From Phocaeicola sartorii JCM 17136 = DSM 21941 (GTDB taxonomy: Bacteria; Bacteroidota; Bacteroidia; Bacteroidales; Bacteroidaceae), in the NCBI RefSeq assembly GCF_000614185.1, contig NZ_BAKM01000010.1:1-64000 (forward strand): a stretch of DNA of 64,000 nucleotides, read 5' to 3'. The position numbers and the translations under genes were made by a program. Positions 26,757-37,090 of this stretch are shown here, piece after piece. The notes beneath the pieces were generated by a model. The model was not told where the DNA came from and made no database searches. It saw only the letters and a list, made by a program, of their open reading frames with translations. Each line of letters opens with the position of its first letter. Position 1 is the first letter of the stretch.

Positions 26757-27056
26757 TTATTTCACTTCCTCATAATCTACGTATTCTCCTTCATCGTCAT
26801 CAAAGATTTTTTTTCTGCTTCCCGATGAATGAGAAGGTCTGTTTGAAGAAGACGAAGAATTTTCAATGTTCTCATGCTTGTCATTGGTTTGATTCTGAGT
26901 ATAGGTGTTTTGTTTTGGGTTGGTAGAAGTATTACGCTGATAATTGAACGTAAACTTGCCCATTCCGAACAAACGCAGAATGCTGCCCAATATGGTGAAG
27001 CCGATAAAAATAATCAGCAGGAAAAGAACAAGTAGAAAACTTAAAAATCCAAACAT
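26757..27056 (-). CDS. DUF4834 family small membrane protein
   Basis: About 99 residues. A single hydrophobic N-terminal helix (MFGFLSFLLVLFLLIIFIGF) is followed by a short amphipathic stretch and a polar, Asn/Gln/Ser-rich tail that ends in a very acidic DDDEGEYVDYEEVK. This matches the DUF4834 family of Bacteroidetes, of unknown function. The start MFGF is chosen over an upstream MIYKKEIT. It sits downstream of pssA on the same strand with a 51-bp gap, convergent with tadA. It probably anchors to the inner membrane with the tail in the cytoplasm. Confidence 0.8.
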   Translation of the reverse strand: MFGFLSFLLVLFLLIIFIGFTILGSILRLFGMGKFTFNYQRNTSTNPKQNTYTQNQTNDKHENIENSSSSSNRPSHSSGSRKKIFDDDEGEYVDYEEVK

Positions 27057-27107
27057 AGTAATTTCTTTTTTATATATCACTTACAACAAGCGTGCCACGC
27101 CTATTGT

Positions 27108-27815
27108 TTACGCTCTTTTTTTAGTTAAAAGAGATAGAATGATATACCACAGGATGATGGCTGCAAAACTGCTGATTCTAAAGAAAACCAGCAAAGGGAT
27201 GCATACAATGAGGAATATATAGCTGACTTTGTTCTGCTTCCAGGCAAGGCTTTTGAATTTTAAAGAGAACATCGGGATCTCCGCTACCAGTAATAATGAC
27301 ATGATCACTACCAGGATGAAAAGATATGCCGCATTGAAAGAATCGGAAATCAGGAAAGAATGTGCTCCTACAGTCAATGATCCCCAGAATAAAGCATTGG
27401 CCGGAGTGGGCATACCGATAAAACTGCTGCTCTGACGCGGATCAATATTGAATTTGCCTAGACGTAAAGCTGAAAATACGGAAATGAGAAATGCGGTATA
27501 AGGCATATAGTCGGCAACAGGCAATAGAAAATCAGGATAGTGTACCTCTTTGAATAGCGAAAAGACAATGGCGGAAGGTGCGAATCCAAAAGTGATGTCA
27601 TCAGCCAGCGAATCCAGTTCTTTTCCTAAAGGTCCTGATACGTTGAACAAGCGTGCCAGCATTCCGTCAAAGAAATCGAATACAGCACCTGCTATAATAA
27701 AGGAGATGGCCAAGGTATAGTTTCCATTAAATGCCATGACACTGGCAATACAGCCGGAGAATAAATTACAGCAAGTTACGGTGTTGGGTATGTGGCGTGT
27801 GATACAGTTTGCCAT
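27108..27815 (-). CDS. pssA: CDP-diacylglycerol--serine O-phosphatidyltransferase
   Basis: 235 residues, a polytopic CDP-alcohol phosphatidyltransferase. The catalytic motif is spread over FDFFDGMLARLFNVSGPLG and KELDSLADDITFG (DG-x2-AR-x8-G-x3-D-x3-D pattern). It makes phosphatidylserine from CDP-diacylglycerol and serine in the inner membrane. It lies directly after psd with a 10-bp gap, so the two consecutive enzymes of phosphatidylethanolamine synthesis are one operon. N-terminal MANCITRHIPNTVTCCNLFS is typical of the Bacteroidetes form. Intact. Confidence 0.95.
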   Translation of the reverse strand: MANCITRHIPNTVTCCNLFSGCIASVMAFNGNYTLAISFIIAGAVFDFFDGMLARLFNVSGPLGKELDSLADDITFGFAPSAIVFSLFKEVHYPDFLLPVADYMPYTAFLISVFSALRLGKFNIDPRQSSSFIGMPTPANALFWGSLTVGAHSFLISDSFNAAYLFILVVIMSLLLVAEIPMFSLKFKSLAWKQNKVSYIFLIVCIPLLVFFRISSFAAIILWYIILSLLTKKRA

Positions 27816-27825
27816 GGGTGATTTC

Positions 27826-28512
27826 TTATTTTAGTTTAGCGATGACGGTTTCGTTACCTACAGTCGCCTGTCCCATTTTGACACAGACTTCAGTGCCCAG
27901 TGGCAGGTAAACATCTACACGCGAACCGAACTTAATGAATCCCATGTGTTCGTCAATGTAGCAATCTTCTCCGACTTCGGCGTAGGTCACAATGCGACGG
28001 GCAACGGCGCCTGCTATTTGGCGTGCCATGACAGTATGTCCTTCGGGAGTTTCAATAACAACCATGGAACGCTCATTTTCCGTACTGGCTTTGGGCAGCC
28101 ATGCTTTCATGAATTTGCCGTTGTGGTGGTCTACATATTTCACCACTCCGTCTACGGGATACCAGTTGGCATGTACATTAACGATACTCATGAAAATAGA
28201 AATCATCAACCGGCGGTCATGAAAATATTCATGTTCGTCCACTTCTTCTATGACCACTATTCTTCCGTCTGCCGGAGCGACCACAATTTTTTCGGTGTCG
28301 TGCTCGAACAGCCTGATAGGACAACGGAAAAAGTTAACCATCAACAGGTAAACAACGATACTTGCGGCGGCAAATATGTAAAATGGAATTTTGCACTCAA
28401 TTCCCCAGAATAACAGGGCATTGAGACCAATCAAAAGAATGGCACTCACAATTAAGATGCTTGTTCCTTCTCTATGTAGTCTTATTTTCTTTAATTTCTT
28501 CAGTCGGCTCAT
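27826..28512 (-). CDS. psd: phosphatidylserine decarboxylase family protein
   Basis: 228 residues from [20 protein letters not shown]. Two N-terminal membrane helices are followed by the decarboxylase domain: [30 protein letters not shown], and the C-terminal [14 protein letters not shown]. The FGS tripeptide corresponds to the LGST/GSS processing site where the pyruvoyl cofactor is formed by self-cleavage. It converts phosphatidylserine to phosphatidylethanolamine. The start at 28512 is chosen because the -7 box TATTTTTG (28537-28544) precedes it; nine extra residues upstream are unlikely. Operon with pssA. Confidence 0.94.
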   Translation of the reverse strand: MSRLKKLKKIRLHREGTSILIVSAILLIGLNALLFWGIECKIPFYIFAAASIVVYLLMVNFFRCPIRLFEHDTEKIVVAPADGRIVVIEEVDEHEYFHDRRLMISIFMSIVNVHANWYPVDGVVKYVDHHNGKFMKAWLPKASTENERSMVVIETPEGHTVMARQIAGAVARRIVTYAEVGEDCYIDEHMGFIKFGSRVDVYLPLGTEVCVKMGQATVGNETVIAKLK

Positions 28513-28703
28513 GATTGTATAAAACCAATTATCGTGCAAAAATAAACTTATTTTGAAAACCCTGCAAATAAAAGTTGCTAGAAATGCCTATTTCAACTCC
28601 TTTTAAGATAAAAAAAGCGAATGTTGATAACTTCTTCTTTATCTTTTTGCAGGTTTTATGAAAGCGGAGTATCTTTAGAAAATTTTTTAGGAGAACAAAG
28701 ATT

Positions 28704-31700
28704 ATGCAGGATTTTGTCCATTTACATGTTCATACCCAGTATTCTATTCTTGATGGTCAGGCGTCTATTCCACGTCTGGTAGACAAGGCTATGGCTGATG
28801 GTATGAAAGGTATAGCCGTAACAGACCATGGCGATATGTTCGGTATCAAGGAATTCTTCAACTATGTGAATAAGAAGAATGGCGGAACGAATGGTGAGAT
28901 AAAGGATTTGAAGAAAAGAATAGCCGGACTGGAAAAAGGAGCGGTGGAATGTGAGAATCCCGAGGCGGAACTTGCGGCTTGCAAGGAGAAATTGGAGGCG
29001 GCGAAGAAAAAGTTGTTTAAACCGATTTTCGGTTGCGAGATGTATGTGGCACGCCGCCGTCTATTTAATAAGGAAGGAAAACCCGATCAAAGTGGTTATC
29101 ACCTGGTGGTGCTCGCCAAAAATGAAAAAGGATATCATAACCTCATAAAACTAGTGTCAAAGGCATGGACGGAAGGATTCTACATGCGTCCGCGTACCGA
29201 CCGTGTGGAATTGGAAAAATATCATGAGGGGCTGATTGTCTGTACAGCGTGTATTGCCGGAGAAGTGCCTAGAAATATTATAGCCGGGAAATATGAAGAG
29301 GCGGAAGAGGCTATTCAATGGTATAAACGTGTTTTCGGAGATGATTTCTATTTGGAGTTGCAACGTCATAAGGCGACGGTCCCTCGTGCGAACCATGAAG
29401 CTTATAAATTGCAGCAGATAGCAAATGAAAAGCTGATTGAATATTCCAGGAAATTCAATGTCAAGCTGGTTTGTACCAACGATGTTCACTTTGTGGATGA
29501 AGAAAATGCTGAAGCACACGACCGGCTGATCTGTCTGAGTACGGGGAAGGACCTGGATGATCCGAACCGTATGCTTTATTCAAAGCAAGAGTGGATGAAG
29601 ACACGTGCGAGATGAATGAAATTTTCGCCGATGTACCTGAGGCTCTTTCAAATACGGTGGACATTTGTGACCAGGTGGAATTTTATAGCATAGACCATGC
29701 ACCGATTATGCCTACTTTTGCCATTCCTGAAGATTTTGGAACAGAAGAGGAATATCGGAAGAAATATACAGAAAAGGACTTGTTTGATGAATTTACTCAA
29801 GACGAGAACGGTAACGTGGTGATGAGTGAGGATGCTGCCAAAGCCAAGATTGAGAAACTGGGTGGCTATGACAAACTTTATCGTATCAAACTGGAAGCTG
29901 ACTATCTGAAAAAGCTGGCTTTGGAAGGTGCACGCAAGCGTTATGGAGAAGTCTTGAGTGAGGAAGTGCAGGAACGGATCAAGTTCGAGCTCCATATTAT
30001 GAAGACGATGGGTTTCCCTGGTTACTTCTTGATTGTGCAGGATTTTATCCGTGCCGCGCGTGAAGAACTGGATGTGTCTGTTGGTCCGGGACGTGGATCG
30101 GCGGCAGGTTCTGCCGTAGCATATTGCTTAGGCATCACCAAAATAGACCCGATCGCATACGATTTGCTGTTCGAGCGTTTCCTGAATCCCGACCGTATCT
30201 CTTTGCCTGATATTGATGTGGATTTTGATGATGATGGTCGTGGACGGGTGTTGAATTGGGTGACAGAGAAATATGGTCAGGAAAAGGTGGCGCATATCAT
30301 TACTTACGGTACGATGGCAACCAAACTGGCTATCAAGGATGTGGCCCGTGTTCAGAAATTACCTTTGTCGGAGTCCGACCGTTTGTGTAAGCTGGTTCCG
30401 GACAAGATTCCTGATAAGAAAATGAATTTGCCCAATGCCATAGCATACGTTCCGGAATTGCAGGCGGCGGAAGTATCACCCGATCCTGTTTTGCGTGATA
30501 CGATAAAGTATGCGAAGATGTTGGAGGGTAATGTCCGTAATACGGGCGTGCACGCGTGCGGTACTATTATATGTAGGGATGATATTACGGACTGGGTACC
30601 TGTAAGTACGGCGGATGATAAGGAAACCGGTGAAAAAATGCTGGTAACTCAGTATGAAGGTTCGGTCATTGAAGATACCGGATTGATCAAGATGGACTTT
30701 TTGGGCTTGAAGACCCTTTCTATCATCAAAGAGGCGATTGAAAATATCAAGCATAGTAAAGGTATTGTTTTAGATATTGATGAAGTGGATATTTCAGATC
30801 CTCCTACTTATGCTCTTTATAGTGAAGGACGGACAATCGGTACATTCCAGTTTGAATCTGCCGGTATGCAGAAATATTTGCGCGAATTGGAACCTAGTAC
30901 TTTTGAGGATTTGATTGCGATGAATGCCCTTTATCGTCCGGGGCCTATGGATTACATTCCGGACTTTATCGACCGTAAACATGGCCGTAAGCCTATTGAG
31001 TACGATATTCCTGTTATGGAGAAATACTTGAAAGATACGTATGGCATTACGGTATATCAGGAGCAGGTCATGCTTTTGTCACGTTTGCTGGCGGATTTTA
31101 CCCGTGGTGAATCCGATGCTCTGCGTAAAGCGATGGGTAAGAAACTAAGAGACAAGCTGGACCACATGAAGCCTAAGTTTATTGAAGGTGGACGAAAGAA
31201 CGGTCATGAACCCAAAGTACTGGAGAAAATTTGGGCAGACTGGGAAAAGTTTGCTTCATACGCATTCAACAAATCTCATGCCACCTGCTATTCATGGGTG
31301 GCGTATCAGACAGCTTTCCTGAAAGCGAACTATCCGGCGGAATATATGGCGGCTACCATGAGCCGGAATATCTCGAATATCACGGAAATTACCAAATTGA
31401 TGGACGAGAGCAAGGCGACTGGCATCATGACCAAGGGACCCGATGTGAATGAAAGCTACTTAAAGTTTTCTGTAAACCGTAAAGGAGATATCCGTTTCGG
31501 GCTGGGAGCCATTAAAGGAGTGGGCGAAAGTGCTGTTCAGTCTATCCTTGAAGAGCGTGAGAGAAATGGAGAATATAAAGATATCTTCGATTTTGTACAA
31601 CGTGTAAACCTCTCGGCTTGCAATCGTAAGAATATAGAAAACCTGGCTTTGGCAGGTGCTTTTGACAGTTTCACGGGAATTAAGCGTGAGGACTTTTTTG

Positions 31701-32500
31701 TGAAGAACGCCAAGGATGAAACCTTTACCGAAGTTTTGGTACGTTACGGAAATAAGTATCAGATGGATAAAGCCGCGGCTGCAAATTCATTGTTCGGAGG
31801 TGAGAATCAAGTGGACATTGCTACTCCGGAAATCATTCCGTCTCCTGCATGGGGCGATCTGGAACGTTTGAATAAGGAACGCGATCTGGTAGGTATCTAT
31901 CTTTCTGCTCACCCGTTGGATGAGTATGCTGTCATATTGGAGAATGTATGTACTGCTCACATGGCGGAACTTGCCGATTTAACTCCTTTGCAAAATAGAG
32001 AACTGACTATGGGCGGTATTGTCACAGCTGTGCGTGAGGGATACACCAAGACGGGAAAGCCGTACGGCATTGCCAAACTGGAAGATTATTCGGGCTCGGC
32101 GGAATTTGCTTTCTTCGGTAATGAATGGGTGGAGAAAAAGAACTTTTTCATGACTGGTATGTTTTTATTCATGCGGGGGAAGTGCCAACCAAAGCAATGG
32201 CGGCAGGAAGAATGGGAGGTAAAGATCAGTACCATTGAACTGTTGCCCGAAGTAAAGGAAAAGATTATAGAGAAGATTACTGTGTCCGCTCCTTTGTCCG
32301 CATTGGACGAAGAATTGATTACGGAATTCTCTGCATTGATCAAGGCAAATCCCGGAAATGCTGAACTTTATTTCCATGTGATGGACGAGGATGGACAAAT
32401 GTATGTCAATTTGATGTCACGTACCATGAAAGTTTCGGTTCAGAAAGAGATTATGACTTATTTAAAGAGTCAACCGCAGCTCTCATATAAAATTAATTAG
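28704..32500 (+). CDS. dnaE: DNA polymerase III alpha subunit, one frame break
   Basis: The replicative polymerase, about 1,265 residues. PHP domain at the start (FVHLHVHTQYSILDG, AVTDHGDMFGIKEFF), an insertion with charged helices at about 60-100, the polymerase core with PDIDVDFDDDGRGRVL (catalytic Asp residues) and GPGRGSAAGSAVAYCLG, helix-hairpin-helix (RFGLGAIKGVGESAVQS) and a C-terminal OB domain (GGIVTAVREGYTKTGKPY). The frame breaks at 29607-29608. ACACGTGCGAGATG reads into TGA, while one added base gives KTR(A/D)EMNEIFADVPEAL. DnaE is essential, so the break must be a sequence error or the cell would not exist. Upstream is AGGAGAAC. Confidence 0.93.
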
Positions 32501-32508
32501 TATATTTG
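32501..32508 (+). promoter_or_regulatory. -7 box of trxA
   Basis: TATATTTG follows the dnaE stop codon directly and lies 32 bp before the trxA ATG, so trxA has its own promoter. Confidence 0.55.
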
Positions 32509-32540
32509 CGCTAACATTTTAAATAATAAGTATAATAATT

Positions 32541-32855
32541 ATGGCACTAGAAATTAAAGATGGTAATTTTGAAGAATTGCTGGCATCAGGCAAACCTGTA
32601 GTAGTTGATTTTTGGGCAACATGGTGTGGTCCTTGCAAGAAAATAGCTCCGGATGTTGAAGCTTTGGCTGAACAATATAAGGATCAGGTAATTATTGGAA
32701 AGTGCGACGTGGACGATAACGACGAACTGACCGGTAAATTTGGTGTACGTAACATCCCTACGGTTCTTTTCATCAAAGACGGTGAAGTGAAAGACAAAAC
32801 TGTAGGTGCGGTGACCAAAGCTCAACTGGAGGAAAAAATAAAAGCTTTACTGTAA
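32541..32855 (+). CDS. trxA: thioredoxin
   Basis: 104 residues, a complete thioredoxin fold with the active site FWATWCGPCKKIAPD (Cys-Gly-Pro-Cys, residues about 31-34), the cis-Pro in VRNIPTVLFIKDG, and a C-terminal helix (KAQLEEKIKALL). It is a cytoplasmic protein-disulfide reductase. It has no signal peptide, which separates it from the exported thioredoxin-like lipoproteins common in Bacteroides. Promoter box at 32501-32508. The next gene starts 36 bp later and may be co-transcribed. Confidence 0.97.
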   Translation: MALEIKDGNFEELLASGKPVVVDFWATWCGPCKKIAPDVEALAEQYKDQVIIGKCDVDDNDELTGKFGVRNIPTVLFIKDGEVKDKTVGAVTKAQLEEKIKALL

Positions 32856-32891
32856 TAAAAAACAATATTCACCCCTTTAATATATACGACT

Positions 32892-33227
32892 ATGGGAATG
32901 GAAGACGATTTCTTATTGGAAGATGAGGATGATCAGAAAACAATAGAGTTTATCAAAAATTATCTGCCTCAGGATTTGAAAGATAAATTCACGGAGGATG
33001 ACCTGTATTATATCCTTGATGTGATTGTGGATTACTATACCTCCAGCGGATGTCTTGACGTACAACCTGATGAAGAGGGATACATTAATATTGATCAAGA
33101 TGAAATTGTGAATTACATAGTCAAGGAAGCCAAGAAAGACGGAATGGGGCCTTATGAGCCCGATGATGTATTCTTTGTGGTTCAAGGGGAAATGGAATAT
33201 GGAAATTCATTGGGACAGGTAGATTAA
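32892..33227 (+). CDS. conserved acidic protein, function unknown
   Basis: 111 residues, strongly acidic, starting MGMEDDFLLEDEDDQKTIEF. Helical segments (FIKNYLPQDLKDKFTEDDLY, YILDVIVDYYTS) are followed by NIDQDEIVNYIVKEAKKDGM and a final FFVVQGEMEYGNSLGQVD. It has no signal peptide, membrane helix or recognisable catalytic motif. Its composition and EF-hand-free acidic runs suggest a protein-interaction role, but I do not assign function. It follows trxA closely and is closed by a terminator at 33251-33286. Confidence 0.78.
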   Translation: MGMEDDFLLEDEDDQKTIEFIKNYLPQDLKDKFTEDDLYYILDVIVDYYTSSGCLDVQPDEEGYINIDQDEIVNYIVKEAKKDGMGPYEPDDVFFVVQGEMEYGNSLGQVD

Positions 33228-33250
33228 AAGTAAATCTTATTATAAGATAG

Positions 33251-33286
33251 AAAATGCGCATCTCTTTATGGGAATGCGCATTTTTT
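33251..33286 (+). terminator. rho-independent terminator after trxA and the acidic protein
   Basis: AAAATGCGCA pairs perfectly with TGCGCATTTT across 14 bases and is followed by a T-run (TTTTTT). Confidence 0.85.
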
Positions 33287-33352
33287 GCGCTTGAAAATAG
33301 GTATAACCCATTATTAGCTCTCTTATTTCTTTTGTAAAAGAAAATAATAGAA

Positions 33353-33360
33353 TACCTTTG
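33353..33360 (+). promoter_or_regulatory. -7 box of the pRiA4b-type gene
   Basis: TACCTTTG with TTTG at 33331-33334, spaced 18 bp, which fits the Bacteroidales -7/-33 pair, ahead of the ATG at 33403. Confidence 0.65.
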
Positions 33361-33402
33361 TAAAAACACTCATGCTCATTTTAACTATAAAAACATTACT
33401 TA

Positions 33403-34959
33403 ATGGCTAAAAAGAAAAATTCCCAATCTCTACCTGGCTTGTTGGAGGAAATCATGTCTTTATTGACTCTGGAAGAACAGGAAATTGCACTTGAATTGTT
33501 TGATGATGGGGTAAATCAGGTAGATGAACAGTCTCATATTTATTATCATTACCAGTGTCCTGATTATAGGCTGATAGCACAGCCTGTTGCACCTTATCTG
33601 ATGCCTTTGTGGAAAATGAATGATGTAAATGCGCTGTCACCGGCTGAAATCTATTCTTCCTGTGCTGTTGTTCCGCAAGAAATCTTGGAGCGCGATCTTC
33701 GCAATTTTATCTTTAATATTTTTGTTCAATATAGGAAAATGTCTAGCGAATGTCATTCATATAGACTGTGGTATGCATTAGGAATCATGGAGCATTTTCG
33801 TATGGAACGTTGTTTGGATATTGTTTTGGAAGTGTTACGGCAAGATCTGGATTTTTATGATTTTTATTTCGGTTATTTGTATGAAACGATGTTATCCGCC
33901 ATTACCTATCAGTTGGGACAAAATCAACTGGATGTTTTGATGGACTTTATGAAGGAGCCCGGATTGCTTCTTATGTCTAAATATAGAGTCGTTGAAGCGG
34001 TTGCCCATATTGTGATAGCTCATCCGACAGAAGGGGGAAGTGATGGGCTGGTTTGGCAGTTTGTTGGATTACTATTTTGACATACTGAAAGATCAGAAGA
34101 ATGATATTTGTCCCACTTTGCTGCTTGACCATGTTACAGCCTGCATGATGGATATTCGTGGGGTGGAGACTTTACCTGTTTTGCAAAAGATTTATCGGAC
34201 TTATCATATTAAGCCTTATGGCATTCCAAGTATCAATGAACTAAAGAAGAAAATGCCTTATGCCGAAATGCACGGACTGGAAATGGAACGGGTGGAGGAT
34301 TATTTAGTTGAAATGTTTGAAGCTGTCACTGATGAGGCAGAGGATGGGGGATTTACGATGATCCGCTTTATATGGAGGAACAGCCTGCAAAAAAACTTAG
34401 AATAAAAATTGAATTGAAAGATTCTGAACCGTTAGTTTGGCGTGTGTTGGAGGTTCCTTCGAATATTTGTCTGGAAAGATTTTCTGAAGTGGTAGAGGCG
34501 GCAATGGGATGGGAGGGTTATCATTTGCACCAGTTTATTAAAGGGAGCACTTGTTATCTCCCTCCCAAAGATCAGCTGGATGATTGCGGCTTTTTCGAAG
34601 GTATGTCCAAGCAGGTTGATTCCGGTGTGTTTTCTTTGGGTGACTTATTAAGTCGTAAAGGATCAAAGATTAAATATGAATATGATTTCGGCGACAGTTG
34701 GATGCATGAAATTATATTGGAATCCCGTCAGTCTTATAAGAGAGAGGAGATTCCGGCTATAGTCTTGTTGGATGGTGAAAATGCCTGTCCTCCAGAAGAC
34801 TGTAATGGTATATGGGGGTATAGGGAAATGCTGAAAGCTTTAGAAAAGCCCCGATCCAAAGCTGCACGTGAATATAAAGAATGGTTGGGGTATGATTTTG
34901 ATCCTACTGATTTTGATCTTGATGAAGCCAGGGGGCTGCTGGCTGAAATTGTGGATTGA
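33403..34959 (+). CDS. DUF1186-like plus plasmid pRiA4b ORF-3-like fusion, two frame breaks
   Basis: About 519 residues when repaired. The first 320 residues are helical, HEAT-like (SLLTLEEQEIALELFDDGVN, VEAVAHIVIAHPTEG, LLLDHVTACMMDIRGVETLP) and resemble DUF1186. The last 180 residues are a plasmid pRiA4b ORF-3-type domain (LKDSEPLVWRVLEVPSNICL, YEYDFGDSWMHEIILE, NGIWGYREML). Two compensating indels interrupt it. An extra G in the run at 34033-34037 (TEGEVMGWFG restored) and a missing base at 34349-34354 (GFYDDPLYMEEQ restored) bring the gene back to its first frame. Function unknown. It could act as two genes, but the shared frame argues for a single one. Confidence 0.68.
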
Positions 34960-35063
34960 CTGGATACCTTGTTATGGGAAGCGGGTAAAAATCCCGCCCC
35001 TTTCCGGAAGGCCTTATGTTTGTGAATATGGAATTAACTATTCACATCATCTGTTTATTGTGT

Positions 35064-35285
35064 TTATACGATGCCCTGTACATTCAAAAAGAAATAAATT
35101 CCTGTAGCTATCATTAATAATCCTAATACGGCATAGAAAAGTCGTGCACGCTGGCGTCCTACATTATTGACAATGAACTGTGTGTTGTGTGCGGTAAAAA
35201 ACCACTCCCAATTAAATAAGGCTGCCATAATGGACAGCAGTCCTACCAATACAAATATGGCTTGAATCAGATAATGCATTCCCAT
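35064..35285 (-). CDS. Imm17-type small membrane protein
   Basis: 73 residues with two hydrophobic helices (YLIQAIFVLVGLLSIMAALF and LFYAVLGLLMIATGIYFFLN) separated by the basic loop FIVNNVGRQRARLF. This resembles the immunity protein Imm17 family in Bacteroides genomes. Such proteins are predicted to protect against toxins of polymorphic or secretion-system origin, but a toxin partner is not adjacent. An orphan role in membrane stress is equally possible. The ATG at 35283-35285 follows a hairpin at 35302-35332 on the opposite side. Confidence 0.7.
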   Translation of the reverse strand: MGMHYLIQAIFVLVGLLSIMAALFNWEWFFTAHNTQFIVNNVGRQRARLFYAVLGLLMIATGIYFFLNVQGIV

Positions 35286-35301
35286 GTTTTGATGAATTTG
35301 G

Positions 35302-35332
35302 CTGTAGGGGCGGATGCTATCCGTCCCTACAG
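35302..35332. repeat. REP-like palindrome between Imm17 and tsaE
   Basis: CTGTAGGGGCGGA pairs with TCCGTCCCTACAG (one G-T pair) across a 5-base loop. A T-run follows on the plus side (TATTTTTCTTTT). No plus-strand gene ends here, so it looks like an extragenic palindrome, or terminates tsaE on the minus strand without a T-run. Confidence 0.5.
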
Positions 35333-35356
35333 TAGATATTTTTCTTTTATTCAGCT

Positions 35357-35776
35357 TCAGAAGCGCATGACGCGGCTTCCATCCTCGGATTCTTCAATCT
35401 CGACTTTTACAGCATCGCCCGGCAGAAGCTCTTCTATCAGTTCGGGCCATTCGATGAAGCAGAGAGCACCGCTATAGAAATAATCTTCGTATCCCATGTC
35501 GTACACTTCATCCAGTTTCTTGATGCGATAGAAATCAAAATGGTAAATAAGTTCACCGGTTTCATCCGAACGGTATTCATTGACAATGGCAAAAGTCGGC
35601 GAGTTGATCACATCTGTTACCCCCAGTTCCTCGCATACTGCTTTGATAAATGTTGTCTTACCAGCTCCCATCTTTCCGTAGAAAGCGAAAACGGTATTGT
35701 CACCCATGGCCGCGATGAACTGTTTGGCAGCTTCGTGGATAGAGTCTGAAGAATTGATTTTAATTTCCATATCCAT
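35357..35776 (-). CDS. tsaE: tRNA t6A37 threonylcarbamoyl complex ATPase TsaE
   Basis: 139 residues of the TsaE/YjeE family. Walker A is [19 protein letters not shown], then [34 protein letters not shown] and [15 protein letters not shown]. It binds ATP and recycles the TsaB-TsaD complex that makes N6-threonylcarbamoyl-adenosine in tRNAs decoding ANN codons. A -7 box TACCTTTG lies at 35803-35810, inside the 3' end of the upstream ABC permease, which overlaps tsaE by 17 bp. Intact; essential in most bacteria. Confidence 0.94.
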   Translation of the reverse strand: MDMEIKINSSDSIHEAAKQFIAAMGDNTVFAFYGKMGAGKTTFIKAVCEELGVTDVINSPTFAIVNEYRSDETGELIYHFDFYRIKKLDEVYDMGYEDYFYSGALCFIEWPELIEELLPGDAVKVEIEESEDGSRVMRF

Positions 35777-36611
35777 TGGTTTGATTGAGTTTCTTTTGTT
35801 TGCAAAGGTACACGCTTTTCCCTATTTTGCAAAAAGTATAGATGAGGATTGAGAAAAAGATTATAGCTGCACCTGAAGGGACTTGTAATTTGTAAGAAAT
35901 GAACAGTCCACCTAGACAACCTGCATAACCTGTGATGACAGACCACCAAATAATTTTTTTGAAACTGTGGGTAAACAAGTTGGCGGTCATTTGCGGTAAA
36001 GTCAGCAGGGAAATGGCAAGTACTATGCCTACCATGCGGAGACATGATACGATGGTCAATGCGATGAACATCATCAGAATATATTCAAATAAAGCAACCG
36101 GAATACGTTGGGAACGGGCAAACTCCCGGTCGAAAGCGATGTAAATGATAGGGTTCAGAAATAAAGTGAAGAATAGTATCAACAGTATGGAAAGAATGGC
36201 AAGTAACAAAATATCTGCCGGCGTGATAGTCAGGATGTTGCCGAATAGAAAGGCTGATAAATCGGGAGTGAATCCTGGAGCCAGGAAGCTGAAGATGATA
36301 CCTACCGCCATACCGAAAGTCCAGAACACAGCGATGGCGGAGTCTTCGCGCATGTCCTTTCGTTTGCTTAACCATTCTACTCCAAAGGCAGAGAGTACGG
36401 AGAAGATGGCGGCAGAGAGTAGAGGAGAGATGCCTGCGTATAATCCTAGTCCGATACCTCCGAAAGAAGCATGGGTAATTCCCCCACTGATGAACACCAG
36501 ACGGCGCGTCACAATGTATGTGCCGATAATGCCGCAGGCAATGCTGGCAAACAGACTTCCCAGCAGGGCATGTTGGAAGAAGGTATAATGCAAAAGTTCT
36601 ACTATATCCAT
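35760..36611 (-). CDS. zinc/manganese-type ABC transporter permease
   Basis: 283 residues with about eight membrane helices, of the ABC-3 (ZnuB/MntB) permease family: [40 protein letters not shown] and [20 protein letters not shown]. It moves a divalent metal ion with partner ATPase and binding-protein subunits. Neither partner is visible next to it, so these must be encoded elsewhere. It overlaps tsaE by 17 bp. The upstream neighbour (36668-37086) ends 57 bp before it. Start [20 protein letters not shown] is standard. Confidence 0.87.
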   Translation of the reverse strand: MDIVELLHYTFFQHALLGSLFASIACGIIGTYIVTRRLVFISGGITHASFGGIGLGLYAGISPLLSAAIFSVLSAFGVEWLSKRKDMREDSAIAVFWTFGMAVGIIFSFLAPGFTPDLSAFLFGNILTITPADILLLAILSILLILFFTLFLNPIIYIAFDREFARSQRIPVALFEYILMMFIALTIVSCLRMVGIVLAISLLTLPQMTANLFTHSFKKIIWWSVITGYAGCLGGLFISYKLQVPSGAAIIFFSILIYTFCKIGKSVYLCKQKKLNQTNGYGN

Positions 36612-36667
36612 ATTCTTTTTTCAGTGGTTTTTTATTCGAATGGAAGTTTTGTCTGGCTGTAGGCGGG

Positions 36668-37086
36668 TTATTTGAATCTTCGTTCACCTACAATCAGGAA
36701 AAGCTCGTCTTTCAGTTCATCCGGCAGTTCTACTCCACGCAATTGCAGGCTACGGCTCCATCCGGCTACCTCATCCTCTTTACAAGTGTACATGATTTCC
36801 CGAAATTCTTCCACTTCTTCTTCGGTATAACCGTTCGAGGGACGGCCGCGAAAACGGTCCAGTTCCTCATCGTCATAATATTCTATTTTTTTGCTGACGG
36901 CGGCAAGCAAGCTTTCTTTTTCACAGATTTCATGCTGTCCGCAACATTCGGCGTCTGCTTCTACTATTTCGGGAGCGGCTTTCAATTCTCCGCTTTCTAT
37001 CTTTTTTTGTATCTGGCGGTTGTGTAAAACTCCCACTGCCATGCGATACCTGCCAGAATAATCAGACCAATAATAAGTATGAGCAT
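36668..37086 (-). CDS. conserved protein with one membrane helix, one frame break
   Basis: About 139 residues when repaired. MLILIIGLIILAGIAWQWEF forms a membrane anchor, then YTTARYKKKIESGELKAAPE, a Cys/His cluster (DAECCGQHEICEKES) and a conserved C-terminus (LQLRGVELPDELKDELFLIV). The A-run that appears as seven T at 37002-37008 on the plus strand should have eight to keep the frame. Without repair a shorter start at 37042 reads a different N-terminus. The CCGQHEIC motif may bind metal. Function unknown. It ends just before the ABC permease and starts just after aroA, so it may belong to that unit. Confidence 0.68.
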
Positions 37087-37090
37087 AACT

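Noticed and set aside
29570-29620. Programmed frameshift or split-polymerase (intein-like) explanation for dnaE
   Set aside because: No slippery heptamer, no downstream structure and no intein motifs; a single missing base restores the expected protein exactly.
36668-37042. Short start (37042) for the small conserved protein
   Set aside because: The alternative frame gives a perfect membrane anchor (MLILIIGLIILAG...) that joins after adding one base to an A-run, so the longer form is preferred.
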